Assembly: GCF_963576675.1 (NCBI RefSeq)
Contig: NC_088913.1
Span: 79,731,001 to 79,795,000 of the forward strand
Direction of reading: 5' to 3'
Length of the DNA stretch: 64,000 nucleotides
DNA from: Euphorbia lathyris
Taxonomy: Eukaryota; Streptophyta; Magnoliopsida; Malpighiales; Euphorbiaceae
Shown here: positions 1-10,571 of the stretch, piece by piece
Layout: each line of letters begins with the position of its first letter
Position numbering within the stretch: position 1 is the first letter of the stretch
The notes under the pieces: generated by a model
Database searches by the model: none
Told to the model about the DNA's origin: nothing
The model's input: the letters and a program-made list of their open reading frames with translations, nothing else
Position numbers and translations under genes: made by a program

Positions 1-255
1 AAACGACGTGAATAGTACAAACGTGAATAGTGCACGTGAATAGTAAAAACGTGAATAGTGCACGTGAATAGTAGAAACTTAGCTAGTGCACGTGAATAGT
101 AAAAACTTAGCTAATGCACGTGAATAGTAAAAAAACGTGAATAGTAAAAACTTAACTAATGCACGTGAATAGTAAAGACTTACCTAATGCACATGAATAG
201 TAAAAACAACGTGAATAGTAAAAACTTACCAAATGCACGTTAACGTATGTGAATA
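1..255. repeat. Tandem minisatellite in the 3' untranslated region of the Tat element
   Basis: A short unit of roughly 28 bases built on gcacgtgaatagtaaaaact is repeated with variation, with some units shortened to about 17 bases (acgtgaatagtaaaa). The array begins before the window. It lies between the extra gene and the expected 3' LTR of the Tat element, a position where Ogre-like elements are known to carry fast-evolving tandem repeats. Bases 256-480 after it show no recognisable feature. Confidence 0.8.
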
Positions 256-480
256 GTAAAACCTAATCTACGCTCCTCGTCACCTCAGACGAGGGTGGAT
301 CAAAAAATTGACTAAACCTTACGTGAAGGACCCTACAGGAGAGATTTTTACAGAAAATTGGTCCTAACTGACCGGATGTCTGTAGGTTAGAAAATGAAAG
401 AATACCTAGTCTTAACGCGTTCTTATCAATTGCATGCTTTAGGAGCTGTATTTAAATTTTCTTATCTTGTTCCCCTTTAG

Positions 481-2713
481 CTCATCGAGATTTCCGGGAC
501 CACTGCCGAGGTTCTTTCATGGTATGATAGACTGAGCGCCGCGGCGAGAGCCCGCGTGCAGGAGTTGGGCTTCGGACCCTTCATTGCAGCGCTGCCCCGC
601 ACCAACGGGGTGTGTGATCCCTTTGGCCTACGGGCCCTGTGTGAGCGGTGGGTTGACTCGACCCACACCTTCCACCTTTCCTTCGGGGAGATGACCATCT
701 CGCCCCGAGATTTTTCATTATTGATCGGATTACAAGGGAGCAACACTCCCGTCCCTTTCCATTATGGCATGATGCGACCGCGGGTCGACCCTGCTAGGCT
801 TGCCGCCTTGATAGGACCAGGAGTTCCTCTATGCGCCAAATCTACCCCGGCGAAGTTTATTTCGACTGCTAGCCTCTTGAGTAGACGGGACTTCTGTGAG
901 ACTGATGCTACTGATCTGGCGGTTCGTAGCTTCCTTGTATATGCTCTGAGTGAGACGATTTTCCGCACGAAGGGCGGAAAGGTACACGCGGGTCTCATCC
1001 AGGCCCTTAGTGATTTAGATGCCGCAGCTTTCTACGATTGGGCGGGGGCAGGCTTAGCTTTTCTCTACAAGTTTCTAGACCTGACTTGCCGAAAGCGCAA
1101 GGATTTCGGTGGTTACACCTTTGCTCTGCTGGTATGTGACGCCTTCTTGATTCGCCAGTCTTTGCTTCTTTCTTTCTCACACTCCTAGTCCTTGTTTATA
1201 CCGCAGGTGTGGGCGTACGAGAGACGCATCCTTCCCAGTCGGTCTCGACCTCGATTGAGAGCATCGAGGCCGCCTTTTATGGTTCGATGGAGAGATTTGA
1301 TCTGAGCGCCGAGAGGAGGCGGACAGTGCCATGGCTCCTAGATCGGATTGACTCATTGGTCCTCACAAAGGTAGATTTCGCTTAGTCTCGCTAGACTTTG
1401 GCTTGAGCCTTTCTGACCTTTTCTTTGTGCATATTTTTTTAGATTAAGTTCAGGTGGGACGACCTTGACTTCGGTCCCGAGTATGCATACACATCGATGA
1501 TCCAGGAGCAGCAATGCGTGCTCACCGGCCCTTGCGTGCAGGCGTGGTATTTGGGAGATCGAGGCATCATCGGAGTGAGTGATGTTCACTGGACGCCGGG
1601 GGAGATTCCCGTTTCCATGTTTGCTGTGCGGACTCTGCCCTTATCGACCATTCGTCGAGATCTGACCCATCATTTTATCGGTAGAGTGGTCTGGATTCAC
1701 GCCGGGGGCCGCGAGCCTTATTTGTCCACTTTACTGAGCGCGAGGGATGCCCCGGCGGTAGCAATGGAGGTAGACCCGGTGGCGGACGTGTTTTCGAGAG
1801 AGGCGGTCGAGGCCGTCTTTGGTCAGGCGGAGGTTCCGGTAAGTGATTCCGCCCTCTTTTCATTTTATTCATGATATGCTCGGAGGTTTTATTGTGTGTT
1901 TTTTTGCTTTTTTGCAGGAGGGATCCTGGCGGAGTGCTCACCTATCTGATTTTTTCGACGGTACTCGGGCTCAAACACCGGTGTGCGAGCAGCCCTATTT
2001 TGTCGGCGAGTCCTCCAGTGCAGCTCGACCGAAGAGGTCGTCCATAGGCGTGCCTATACCCGGCTACGGGAGGGATTACGCTACGATCCGCTATGATGAG
2101 TCTGGGGCCCCTTATGCGGGATTTGAGGCGGCTCCTCCTATCTTCTCCTCGAGGGTCCCGTTTGATCCTTCGGATGCTTCTCTGACCACGAGAGAGACTT
2201 GTACGGATTACGTGGGGCTGTCTGGTTATCTCCGAGACCGCCTCAGCTTACGCTGCACCGATCACCTGGTATGTATCATTACTGTACTTTAGTGTAGTGA
2301 AATGCATGCATGTATGTATGATTTATGTTTTTGCCTATGCTGCCTTTTATCTGTTCTTTTTTCTTTTTCTGTAGAGTGATCTGCATGCCCACAAGCGGAG
2401 ACAGAACGAGCTAGTGCGGGAAGCTGATGCCCGAGTTGGTCATGTGTATCAAGAGAGGAACGACCACTGGTCGGGGATGATGCGACGGGAGACTGAGGGT
2501 CGCCTTACCGTCAAGGAGAGGGCGCGCGATGAGTCGATCAGACGCCTTACTGCAGAGGAGAGAGCACGAGCTGCTGATGAGAGAGCACGAGTTTCTGATG
2601 AGAGAGCGCGAGTTTCTGATGAGAGAGCGCGTGCTGCCGAGGAGGCACTATCTGCGGAGCGGGCATCCCACCTGAGAGATTTTGAGAACTATTGGGACTT
2701 CCCTCCGTATTAG
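481..2713 (+). CDS. Plant mobile domain (PMD) protein, spliced, carried antisense inside the Tat element
   Basis: Five exon segments fit GT-AG rules: 481-1131, 1207-1370, 1443-1838, 1918-2268 and 2375-2713. The first encodes a PMD core with the family's RALCERWVDSTHTFHLSFGE and ISPRDFSLLIGLQG motifs; the second starts with VWAYER, typical of the domain. The last exon is an arginine/glutamate-rich coiled coil with ERARVSDERARVSDERA repeats and ends at TAG 2711-2713. The PMD is found in MAIN/MAIL proteins and in transposons. No upstream start exon was identified; an in-frame ATG lies at 556. Exon 2 changes frame between VWAYER and the later FYGSMERFDL segment, so it is either mis-spliced in my model or broken. 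The gene runs opposite to the host element, between integrase and the 3' end. I infer an element-borne extra ORF, not a host gene. Confidence 0.65.
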
Positions 2714-3214
2714 GCTCGTTATGTATTGCTTTGTAGCTTTCATTGTTGCTTTGTAGCTTTCATTGTTGCTTTGTAGCTTTTATTAGGGTTTCTCCGATGT
2801 ATAGCTGATGTATAGGGAGTGGGGTGGATAGTAGGTAGGCTTTTTGTGAAGAGTAGGATAGGAAATGCATAACTCGTGATTCATATTACCATGCATTCAG
2901 TAGATTATGATGATTCCAATCATTCTCGTCAAATATATTCATGCCTTTATTTATTTACAAACAACAGAAATACTTAGTCTCTTATACATTGTTTTTGTAA
3001 TTGCTAAAGTTATAACTATTGTTACCAGGACCCGCCTTTCGGTTTTCGGATCCCGGCGATTTTTCTCCTCCCCTTTTACTATCCCGGAATTTTTAAATGA
3101 GTGCCCTTTCGGGTTTTCACCCATTGGGATTTCCCTTATTGTTGCATAGGTCGCCCTTTGCGGGTTTTCAACCTATCAGGAATTTTTCTTTTTTTTTCTT
3201 TTTTTTTTTTTTTT
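2714..3214. other. Tat element spacer between extra gene and integrase
   Basis: No coding capacity seen. Bases 2727-2781 hold three copies of a 21-base unit (ttgctttgtagctttcattg). From 3030 to 3170 a motif like gccctttcgggttttcaccc recurs three times, a pattern common in the 3' part of Tat elements. Bases 3186-3217 are almost pure T on this strand, i.e. a purine tract just after the integrase stop in element orientation. Confidence 0.5.
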
Positions 3215-4696
3215 TTACGAAAAGTATTTCTTAAGCCTATCCAGGTTGGTAGGTTCGGAGAATTCCATGCCGTCCATTGTGGTTAACTTCACCGCTCCTT
3301 TGCTTAGTATCTTTTTTACGACGAATGGTCCTTCCCAGTTAGGCCTGAACTTCCCCCTCGGGTCGGTGTGCGTCACACGGATCTGTTTCAGCACCAAATC
3401 TCCTTCTTTGATAGGGCTGGTCTTAACTTTTTTATTGAAAGCCCGAGCCATCCTTCTTTGATATAACTGTACATGGTAAAGGGCTTCCATCCTTTTCTCA
3501 TCAACTAAAGCCAACTGCTCACATCGCCTCTTCACCCATTCCGTCTCGGGGATTTCTGCTTCCACTGCGATTCTCAACGATTGTTTTTCAATCTCAATCG
3601 GCAGGACTGCTTCTGTTCCGTATACCAAGGAGAATGGCGTTGCCCCAGTCGAGGTTCTGACTGTCGTGCGATAAGCCCACAACGCGAGTGGGAGGTGCTC
3701 ATGCCAGTTCCGATGTGATTCCACCGTCTTTACGAGAATCCTTTTAAGGTTCTTATTAGCTGCTTCTACTGCCCCATTAGCCTGTGGACGGTACGGAGAA
3801 GACCTGTGATGTTCAATGCCATATTCTCGGAAAAGATTCCTTACTTCCCCCTGAAATTGGACTCCGTTATCCGTGATCATGTGATGAGGTACTCCAAACC
3901 TGGTGATCAAGTGTTTTTCAAGGAACTTTCTCATCTGCTTGGATCCCAGTTTGCTAAACGACTCTGCTTCTACCCACTTGGTGAAATAATCGATGGCGAC
4001 AGCAATAAACTTATGTCCATTTGAAGCGTTAGGCCTTACTTCGCCGATGATGTCAATGCCCCAAGCAGCGAATGGCCAAATAGGTGCTAGCACATGTAGT
4101 TCCATGGCCGGAAGATGACTACAATCGCCGTGGATTTGACAATCATGGCATTCCTTTGCATACTCGTTACAATCTTTTTCCATGGTGAGCCAATAGAAGC
4201 CTTGTCTGATAATTTTCTTAGCTAGTACTGCTCCTCCCATATAGGCTCCACAAATTCCTGAATGTACTGATTCCATCGCCTCGCGGGCTTCCCCCGTATC
4301 CAAGCATCTGAGTTGTAATCCATCAACGTGCCTTTTGTAAAGCAAGTCGTTGTGGATGACGAACTGACGAGCTAGCCTTCTAATCACAGCTTGATCCCTA
4401 GGTTCTGACTCTGCCGGATATGTCCCATCTTTCATGAAGTTCACGATATCGAAATACCATGGTTTTTCATCTGTCCCTAATAGCATTACATCCTCGTAAC
4501 ATGGTTTGTGAGATCTTCTCAATACCAATGGCTTCGAAGCAAGGTTCCGGGGGTTGTCCCAAACTGACACCAAAGTAGCCAAGGCATCCGCCGCCTGGTT
4601 CTGTGCTCGAGGAATATGATAGAAACGACATTCCTTGAATCTTTGTGCCAACCCTTCTAGCTGATCTAGATATGGACGTAGCTTTTCTTCCCTCAC
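3215..4696 (-). pseudogene. Tat element integrase with end of the second RNase H
   Basis: The 493-codon stretch starts with the tail of the archaeal-type RNase H (AQNQAADAL, residues 31-39) and continues into integrase. The zinc-binding region (about 145-186) keeps H145, C183 and C186, but the second histidine position reads Y152 (GICGAYMGG), so the H2C2 finger looks damaged. The catalytic core shows D215 (WGIDIIG), D276 (TDNG) and E311 (NGAVEAANKN). The C-terminus ends LDRLKKYFS. Integrase inserts the reverse-transcribed copy into DNA. The frame is separated from the upstream pol frame only by a TAG at 4697-4699, so this is a nonsense-interrupted polyprotein. The ATG at the start is incidental. 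Confidence 0.9.
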
Positions 4697-4699
4697 TTC

Positions 4700-5233
4700 C
4701 TAGTTTCCTTGTGCCTGTTCGATGATCAACTTGGAGTCACCCCAAATTTCGACATATGATGCTCCCAGTGCTGCCAATGACTCTAAGCCATAAATGCACG
4801 CTTCATATTCGGCCATATTATTAGTGAGAGGGAAGGATAACTTCTTGGCCATCGGGATCCTTTCTCCTTCCGGTGAGGTAAGTAGTACTCCTACTCCGGC
4901 TCCATTCGAATTAACTGCTCCATCGAAGAACATTTTCCACGGTATAACTTCGATTGCGTTCAAGTGCTCATCGGGGAAATCATAGCTTACTTCTTCCTCT
5001 TCTGCATTCAGGGGTTGGTTAGCCAGAAACTCTGCCATGGCCCTTCCTTTGATAACCTTCTTCGTCATATATTCAATGTCAAACTCGGATAAAAGCAACA
5101 ACCATCTGGCTAACTTCCCCGTCAAGGATGGAGTTCGGTATAGATACTTCACGGGGTCCATCCGAGAAATAATGATCACTTTATACGATTGGAAATAGTG
5201 CCGCAGTTTCTTTGTCAACCATACCACTGCCAC
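4700..5233 (-). pseudogene. Tat element dual RNase H region, frameshifted from RT
   Basis: Residues 1-75 complete the connection after the first RNase H (KKLRHYFQSYKV, TGKLARWLLLLSEFD). Residues 100-177 form the archaeal-type RNase H that defines Tat elements: D104 in FFDGAVNSNGAGVG, E142 in NNMAEYEAC and D166 in GDSKLI. The fragment is joined to the reverse transcriptase frame by a one-base frameshift near 5250 and ends at the TAG at 4697-4699. RNase H removes the RNA template strand after minus-strand synthesis; in Tat elements the second copy is thought to replace the decayed first one. Confidence 0.9.
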
Positions 5234-7074
5234 ACATGTCTTTCGATCATGTTGTACTTGAGCTCGTACTCCAGGAACTTCTTACTTAAATAATACACCG
5301 CGTGCTCCACACCGGTGTCTCCCTCTTGAGCCAACATTGCCCCAATAGATCGCTCCTCAATCGCTACATAGAGGAGAAGCGGCTTTCCTAGTTTAGGCGG
5401 TCTCAGCACTGGCGGATTAGACAAATAGCTCCGGACGCTCTCCAAAGCTTGCTGACACTTATCATTCCAAACAGCGGGTTGGTCTTTCCTTAGCAACTTA
5501 AAGATTGGCTCGCAGATTGCGGTGAGTCTTGCTATGAACCGACTGATATACTGAACCTGCCCCAGAAACCCTCTCACTTCCTTCTCATTTCTCGGCGCCG
5601 GCATCTCTTGTATAGCCTTTACTTTATCAGGATCTACCTCGATTCCCTTATTTCCGATTACATAGCCTAAGATTTTCCCAGACAAAACGCCGAAAAAGCA
5701 CTTCTTCGGGTTTAACCTCAGCTTGAATTCTGCAATTCGGGCCAAAAACTTCTCGAGCGCGGCAAAATGCCCTTCTCTTGTCTCTGATTTGACCATCATA
5801 TCGTCCACGTAGACTTCTACCTCCTTGTGTATCATATCATGGAACAGTGCTGTAGCCATTCGCTGGTAAGTTGCCCCGGCATTCTTCAAACCAAACGGCA
5901 TTACCCTGTAGCAGTATGTTCCCCACTCAGTTGTGAACGAGGTTTTCGCTTTGTGCTTTTCGGCCATCTGAACTTGCATGTAGCCCATGAAACCGTCCAC
6001 ATTCGTGTGTAAGACGCTTGATGCTGCACTGTCGATCAATACATCGATATGAGGCAATGCGAACTCATCCTTGGGGCATGCCTTGTTAAGATCTCTGTAA
6101 TCAACGCACATCCTCACTTTGCCGTCCTTCTTTGCGATGGGCACTACATTTGCGACCCAAGGGGGATAGTCGATCACTTCGATGAATCCTGCTTCTAACT
6201 GCTTCTTCACCTCCTCTCTGATCTTATCTGCCCATTCGGGTCTCATACGTCGGAGCTTCTGCTTTACGGGCCTCGCCTCGGGATATGTTGGAATACGGTG
6301 AGTTACGATTGATTGATCAATTCCAGGCATGTCTTCGTATGTCCAAGCGAATACAATTTCGTATTTTTTAATTATTCTCTCAAATTCTTTTCTCTCTTCA
6401 ATAGTTAATTCTTGAGCAATTTGTATAAGTTTAGGATTTTCATCCGTACCAAGATTGAAAGTTGACATTTCTATCGTATTGTTTTCAAATGTAGGCATGT
6501 TATATGAATGAGAATGCATGGAATGATCATGATCGACACCAAGCAAGTAAGCAAAATCAGAATTCATTTCATTGATAGCATGGGTGATTACATCATTTGA
6601 TTCAAACAAAGCAGTAATACAATTTTCATCATCAGGGTTCTCGGGCTCCTCATGAACCTTGGAGGTACTGGGCTCGTCCACCGCTCCCGCAGTCGCTTCG
6701 ATGGTGATGACCTGCTCCTCGGCATTTAAATCCAGCATCATGATCTCCTCGACAAAGCAGCTCGCCTTTCCTTTGCCCCAGTCGGCAACATCATTGAAGA
6801 TTTCGAACCCTGGCAGAATCTTCCCTTCCATGCTAGTCCATGCCTCGGGGGTCCCTGAATACGCCTTTCCATGCCCCTCGTTCATGAAGTACTTCCTTAG
6901 GCCCACTTTTCCTTCACCATTCACGTTGGACGGACCTCCCTGCTCATATCCCAAACCCCTCCGGGTTTTCTGACTCTTAAAGTCCGGAAATTCTGGCAAC
7001 CCCTGATGGTGTGCTCCTAAGCCCATTCCTGGGATGAAACCTCCCTTCATCATCTTCACCACATCGGCGGTCAT
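5215..7074 (-). pseudogene. Tat element G-patch and reverse transcriptase
   Basis: This 619-codon stretch begins with a G-patch-like segment (about 8-45, FIPGMGLGAHHQGLPEF), usual between protease and RT in Tat elements. An acidic linker (120-190) follows. Reverse transcriptase covers about 250-500, with MCVDYRDLN at 322-330, MPFGLKNAG at 392-400 and the catalytic YVDD at 422-425. The region around D360 (NVDGFMGY) contains the first catalytic aspartate. The first RNase H starts near 560 (LLLYVAIEERSIGAMLAQ) and lacks the usual aspartate at its start, as in other Tat elements. The end is a frameshift near 5250, so pol is non-functional in this copy. It follows the protease frame with a 4-base overlap at 7071-7074. 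Confidence 0.9.
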
Positions 7075-9254
7075 TCTTGACTCGTAAATCCCGGAAACTT
7101 GGAACCCGGAGAAAAGTTGGGGCTCAATTCCAGTGCTGCCACCGAGCTCAATTTCTCAGCTCTAATTGTTACTATCTCCTCCCCGAAGGGGAACTTAATC
7201 ATTTGGTGGAGTGTGGAGGGCACACCTCCTAACTTATGGAACCAAGGGCGTCCCAACAGCACAACAAAAGTTACCGGGATATCCAACACCGTGAACTCAG
7301 TTTCTTCCTCGTGCGGCCCCACTTTCAACTTGGCCTTGAAGACTCCTTCAATGTGCCTACGACTATCATCATAAGCCCTTATCACAGTTTCCGAGGCCGT
7401 TAGGTCCCCTCTTTCTACTCCCAACTTCGACAAGAGTTTCAAAGGAAAAACATTAATGGCCGATCCATCATCGACCATCACGCAACTAGTCTTCTTTCCG
7501 TTAATTTCCGCTCGGATATACAAAGGCTTATTGTGAGCCTTCCCCTCTTCTGGGAGATCCTCGTCAGTAAATGTGATCTCAGTCTTCTTTCGGGCCATAA
7601 TTGCCCCTACTAGCGCCGCCGGCTCAGTATCGGTGTAAATAACCAAATTCTGCAACTCCTTCATCAGGTTCTCACGATGGTACTTAGAATGGCATAAAAC
7701 TTCCCAGACCGTAGACTTAGCTTGCGTCTTCTTCAACTGCTCAAGAACTTGGTCATCGGGCTTAGGAGTCGACCCTTCTCCAATCTCAGTCTCTACCATT
7801 GGTGCCTTTCCCTCGGCCACACGACCTGATCTCGTCATTACCGCAATTTCCGGCTCATCATCTGATTCGTCCCAAATGTTAATAGGAACCCTTCGATTGG
7901 CATCTTCCTCGTCCGAGGAACTCGCCCAAATGTCTACGACCATTAAATCCATGACGTGAGGAATACTCGGATTCAGGAAAAAGGGATCCGCCGATCCATA
8001 CAAAGCCCAACCTATCAACTCATCATAGTCACGGAGGGACACTCTACTCATCCTTCTTGCGGCCAACGGAATAGCACCTCGTTGTATGCACATAAGCTGC
8101 ACCTTATCGCTCATTGTCTCATTACACTGCTCATAACGGTGCCTCCACCTTCTAGCATAATCCACAAAATGTTCCTCGGGGAATTGCCTAATCCTATCCA
8201 GATCATCCAGGGATCCCGTCCATGGAATGTACATTTTATATCTCGCCACAAAGGCATTTCGGAGCGGTATCCAATGACCCATCTCCTCCTCTGGTAGCCC
8301 CTGATGCCACAATAAGGCTTCACCCATCAAGGTTTCCGGAAAATGTTCATGCAACTCACACTGCGGAAATCCGGCGTCATACATATGATTGCGAAACATC
8401 CTCGTATGCTCCACAGGATCCTGGTATCCACCATACCTAGGCATTGCTAACACCGCATCAAGTGTTTGGTAAGACGGGGAGTCAGGGGTTTGCTCTGCCA
8501 GCATCCATACTGTATACTCCTTGATAAATCTTTTCGTCATTGCTGCCCAATCGGTCTTAACATACATTGGCAGTGACATGTACCACATTAACGGTTCACC
8601 TATCAACGAATTACAAAACAAGCTAGTGATCTCTTCTTCTTTAAAACCCAAGGGTGCCATGGCCGACAAGTAAAAATGAAGGTGTTCCATAGGATCCTTA
8701 TTGCCATTATACTTGCTAACCCTCGGTAGCGGACGCTTGATAGGTCCAATCTGCATTGCGAAGCGCTCTGCGGCCCTGTCCTCGGCTCTTTGGTACTTTT
8801 CTAGAAATAGATCCGACAATTGATCCCAATCATACTTGCAAGAGTCGGGTAATGAGTGAAACCACCCCAAAGGCTCGCCTATCAGAGAATGGTGGAACCA
8901 CTGAGCAATCTCATCCACTCCGAAGGATTCAACAAACATATCGCGCATATATTCACGCAAGTGCACCTCGGGATCTCCTCCACCACTAAACAGACCCAAT
9001 TCTGGCACAATAGTTCGAGACGACCCCTCCCTGGTCTCTTCGGCACTATCTTCATCATACGGTGCTCCACCATCCAACCCTTCATCCATTAGTTCATTCT
9101 CCTGTTCCTCGCCAAGGAAGGACACATACAAACCATTTCCTACATTGCTCTTTTCATCGGAGACCAACAACTCCTCTGCATTTTCCTCGAAGGATTCCAT
9201 CACTACAGTTTTTGTCAGACCAATTCCGATCATGCTTACCCTATGATTAGGCAA
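7071..9254 (-). CDS. Tat polyprotein segment: three extra gag capsid-like modules followed by aspartic protease
   Basis: A 727-codon open frame. Residues 86-156, 180-248 and about 272-400 each repeat the gag capsid signature: G-x-x-DP-xxH near the start, then LIGEPLGWFHSLP, LIGEPLMWYMSLP and LMGEALLWHQGLP, each followed by W-x-x-(L/M)-x-x-x-F-(L/I/V)-x-x-Y. Module 3 alone also has the second half (RQFPEEHFVDYARRWRHRYE). After an acidic linker the retropepsin domain starts near 575, with active-site DDGSAIN at 595-601 and the flap/C-terminal LLGRPWF later. A normal Ty3 gag has one capsid domain, and that domain is already present upstream (9321-10145). The frame is separated from it by a stop at 9321-9323 and continues in register, so I infer one gag-protease polyprotein with four capsid-like modules. 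Function of the extra modules is unknown. Confidence 0.8.
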   Translation of the reverse strand: MPNHRVSMIGIGLTKTVVMESFEENAEELLVSDEKSNVGNGLYVSFLGEEQENELMDEGLDGGAPYDEDSAEETREGSSRTIVPELGLFSGGGDPEVHLREYMRDMFVESFGVDEIAQWFHHSLIGEPLGWFHSLPDSCKYDWDQLSDLFLEKYQRAEDRAAERFAMQIGPIKRPLPRVSKYNGNKDPMEHLHFYLSAMAPLGFKEEEITSLFCNSLIGEPLMWYMSLPMYVKTDWAAMTKRFIKEYTVWMLAEQTPDSPSYQTLDAVLAMPRYGGYQDPVEHTRMFRNHMYDAGFPQCELHEHFPETLMGEALLWHQGLPEEEMGHWIPLRNAFVARYKMYIPWTGSLDDLDRIRQFPEEHFVDYARRWRHRYEQCNETMSDKVQLMCIQRGAIPLAARRMSRVSLRDYDELIGWALYGSADPFFLNPSIPHVMDLMVVDIWASSSDEEDANRRVPINIWDESDDEPEIAVMTRSGRVAEGKAPMVETEIGEGSTPKPDDQVLEQLKKTQAKSTVWEVLCHSKYHRENLMKELQNLVIYTDTEPAALVGAIMARKKTEITFTDEDLPEEGKAHNKPLYIRAEINGKKTSCVMVDDGSAINVFPLKLLSKLGVERGDLTASETVIRAYDDSRRHIEGVFKAKLKVGPHEEETEFTVLDIPVTFVVLLGRPWFHKLGGVPSTLHQMIKFPFGEEIVTIRAEKLSSVAALELSPNFSPGSKFPGFTSQE

Positions 9255-9320
9255 TGGATTACGCCTAGTGGAAGGGTTCGCTGACGAAGGATCAGCTATC
9301 TTTTTCTCCTCAATTAAATC

Positions 9321-10571
9321 TTAGATTTCGTGCTTCAGCCTCTCACAATTCTCAATTGTATGTCCATAACTGCTGTGGAACTCACAGTACCCTCTAGCCT
9401 GAATCTGCGAAGTAGGTTGAGCTTTGTTATACGGGGTAAGGGCTTTCAACAATCCCTTTTTCTGCAGACGCTCGAAAACTTTAGCATAGGTCTGATCGAA
9501 CTTGGCGAACCGCCTCTTTTCAATAGCATTAAGATCAACTACTTTCACTGCTGCGGATTCCGTACTCGCGCTAGGCCCTCCGGCACTATATCTAGACTTC
9601 GTCCACTTGGTATAAGCTTTCTTCGGCTCCCCATCACCTTCGACAGTCAAGGCACAACTATACATCTGATTGAAATCCGTGAACGGCATATACCGCAACT
9701 CATTCTTGATATACGGCAACGTGTTGCCAACCACCATTCGGATCTGATCCTGCTCGAGCGGCTTTTGTTTCATCACTGCGGCCTTAGCCCTCCATCTTTT
9801 CACAAAATCGGAAAAGGATTCCCCAGCCTGCTGCTTAGTGCTCTCTAACTCCTTCAAAGTGACCTCCAGCATGGTGTTAAAGCTATACTGAGCGATGAAT
9901 GACTTCGCTAATTCTTTCCAATCCCTATTTATCACCATTGGTAACGCATGAAACCATGTGAGGGCAGCCCCCTCTAGGTAGGTGTTAAACAGCCCCAGGA
10001 CTTGATCCTCAGTCAGGATCGTGTGCTTCATCACAGCAACATACTGATTCATGTGAGCGGTGGGATCTCCAGTTCCATCGAACTTTTTCATGTCGGGGAG
10101 ACGAAATTTCAGAGGCAGAGCTATTGCCGACAAACAATTCTTCAAGTTATAGAAGTCCTAATTTCCGAAACTTCCCCCACGCAAGTCCTGCGCTTCCTAT
10201 GTGATGTGTTGCTTCCATTCCTCTTCCTTAGCTTTCTCCTTTTCCAGCTATTTTCGGATATAATCCTGATAATCCTCCTCATTCCCAAAGCGAGGGCCAT
10301 CGTTCACCTCATTCTCAGCACGCTTACTACCACTCTTGTTGTCCTTCAGTGCTAACTCAGCTAGCTGGGCCAAGATTGCGGCCAGCTGATCATTGATATT
10401 GTTCACAGAGTTTTCCAATTCAGCCACTTTCTCGTCGGTCGCAGACATACTGACAGAAGACTGAGTATACCCAGATGAAGATGATTCAGAAGCCACAACT
10501 ACTGATTCTGAACTGTCTACTCGTAGCTGATCAAACTGTCTGACAAGCTGATCACTCTCGCGAAACCACAA
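9321..10571 (-). pseudogene. Tat element gag: N-terminal region, capsid domain and zinc knuckle
   Basis: Two open stretches on the minus strand, 10571-10248 and 10145-9321. The first (107 codons) is serine/acid-rich with a leucine-rich coiled-coil-like region (ATDEKVAELENSVNNINDQ). The second (274 codons) is a standard gag capsid: FDGTGDPTAHM near residue 23, LEGAALTWFHALP, DWKELAKSFIAQY, and GESFSDFVKRWRAKA. It ends with the Tat-type knuckle YCEFHSSYGHTIENCERLKHE. Stops fall in the gap 10146-10247 and at 9321-9323, so this copy is interrupted. Gag packages element RNA into cytoplasmic virus-like particles. Confidence 0.85.

Noticed and set aside
3246..9848. Many plus-strand open frames of 60-170 codons over the Tat coding region
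   Set aside because: They lie opposite long minus-strand frames with clear retroelement motifs and have no domain of their own; they are antisense shadows.
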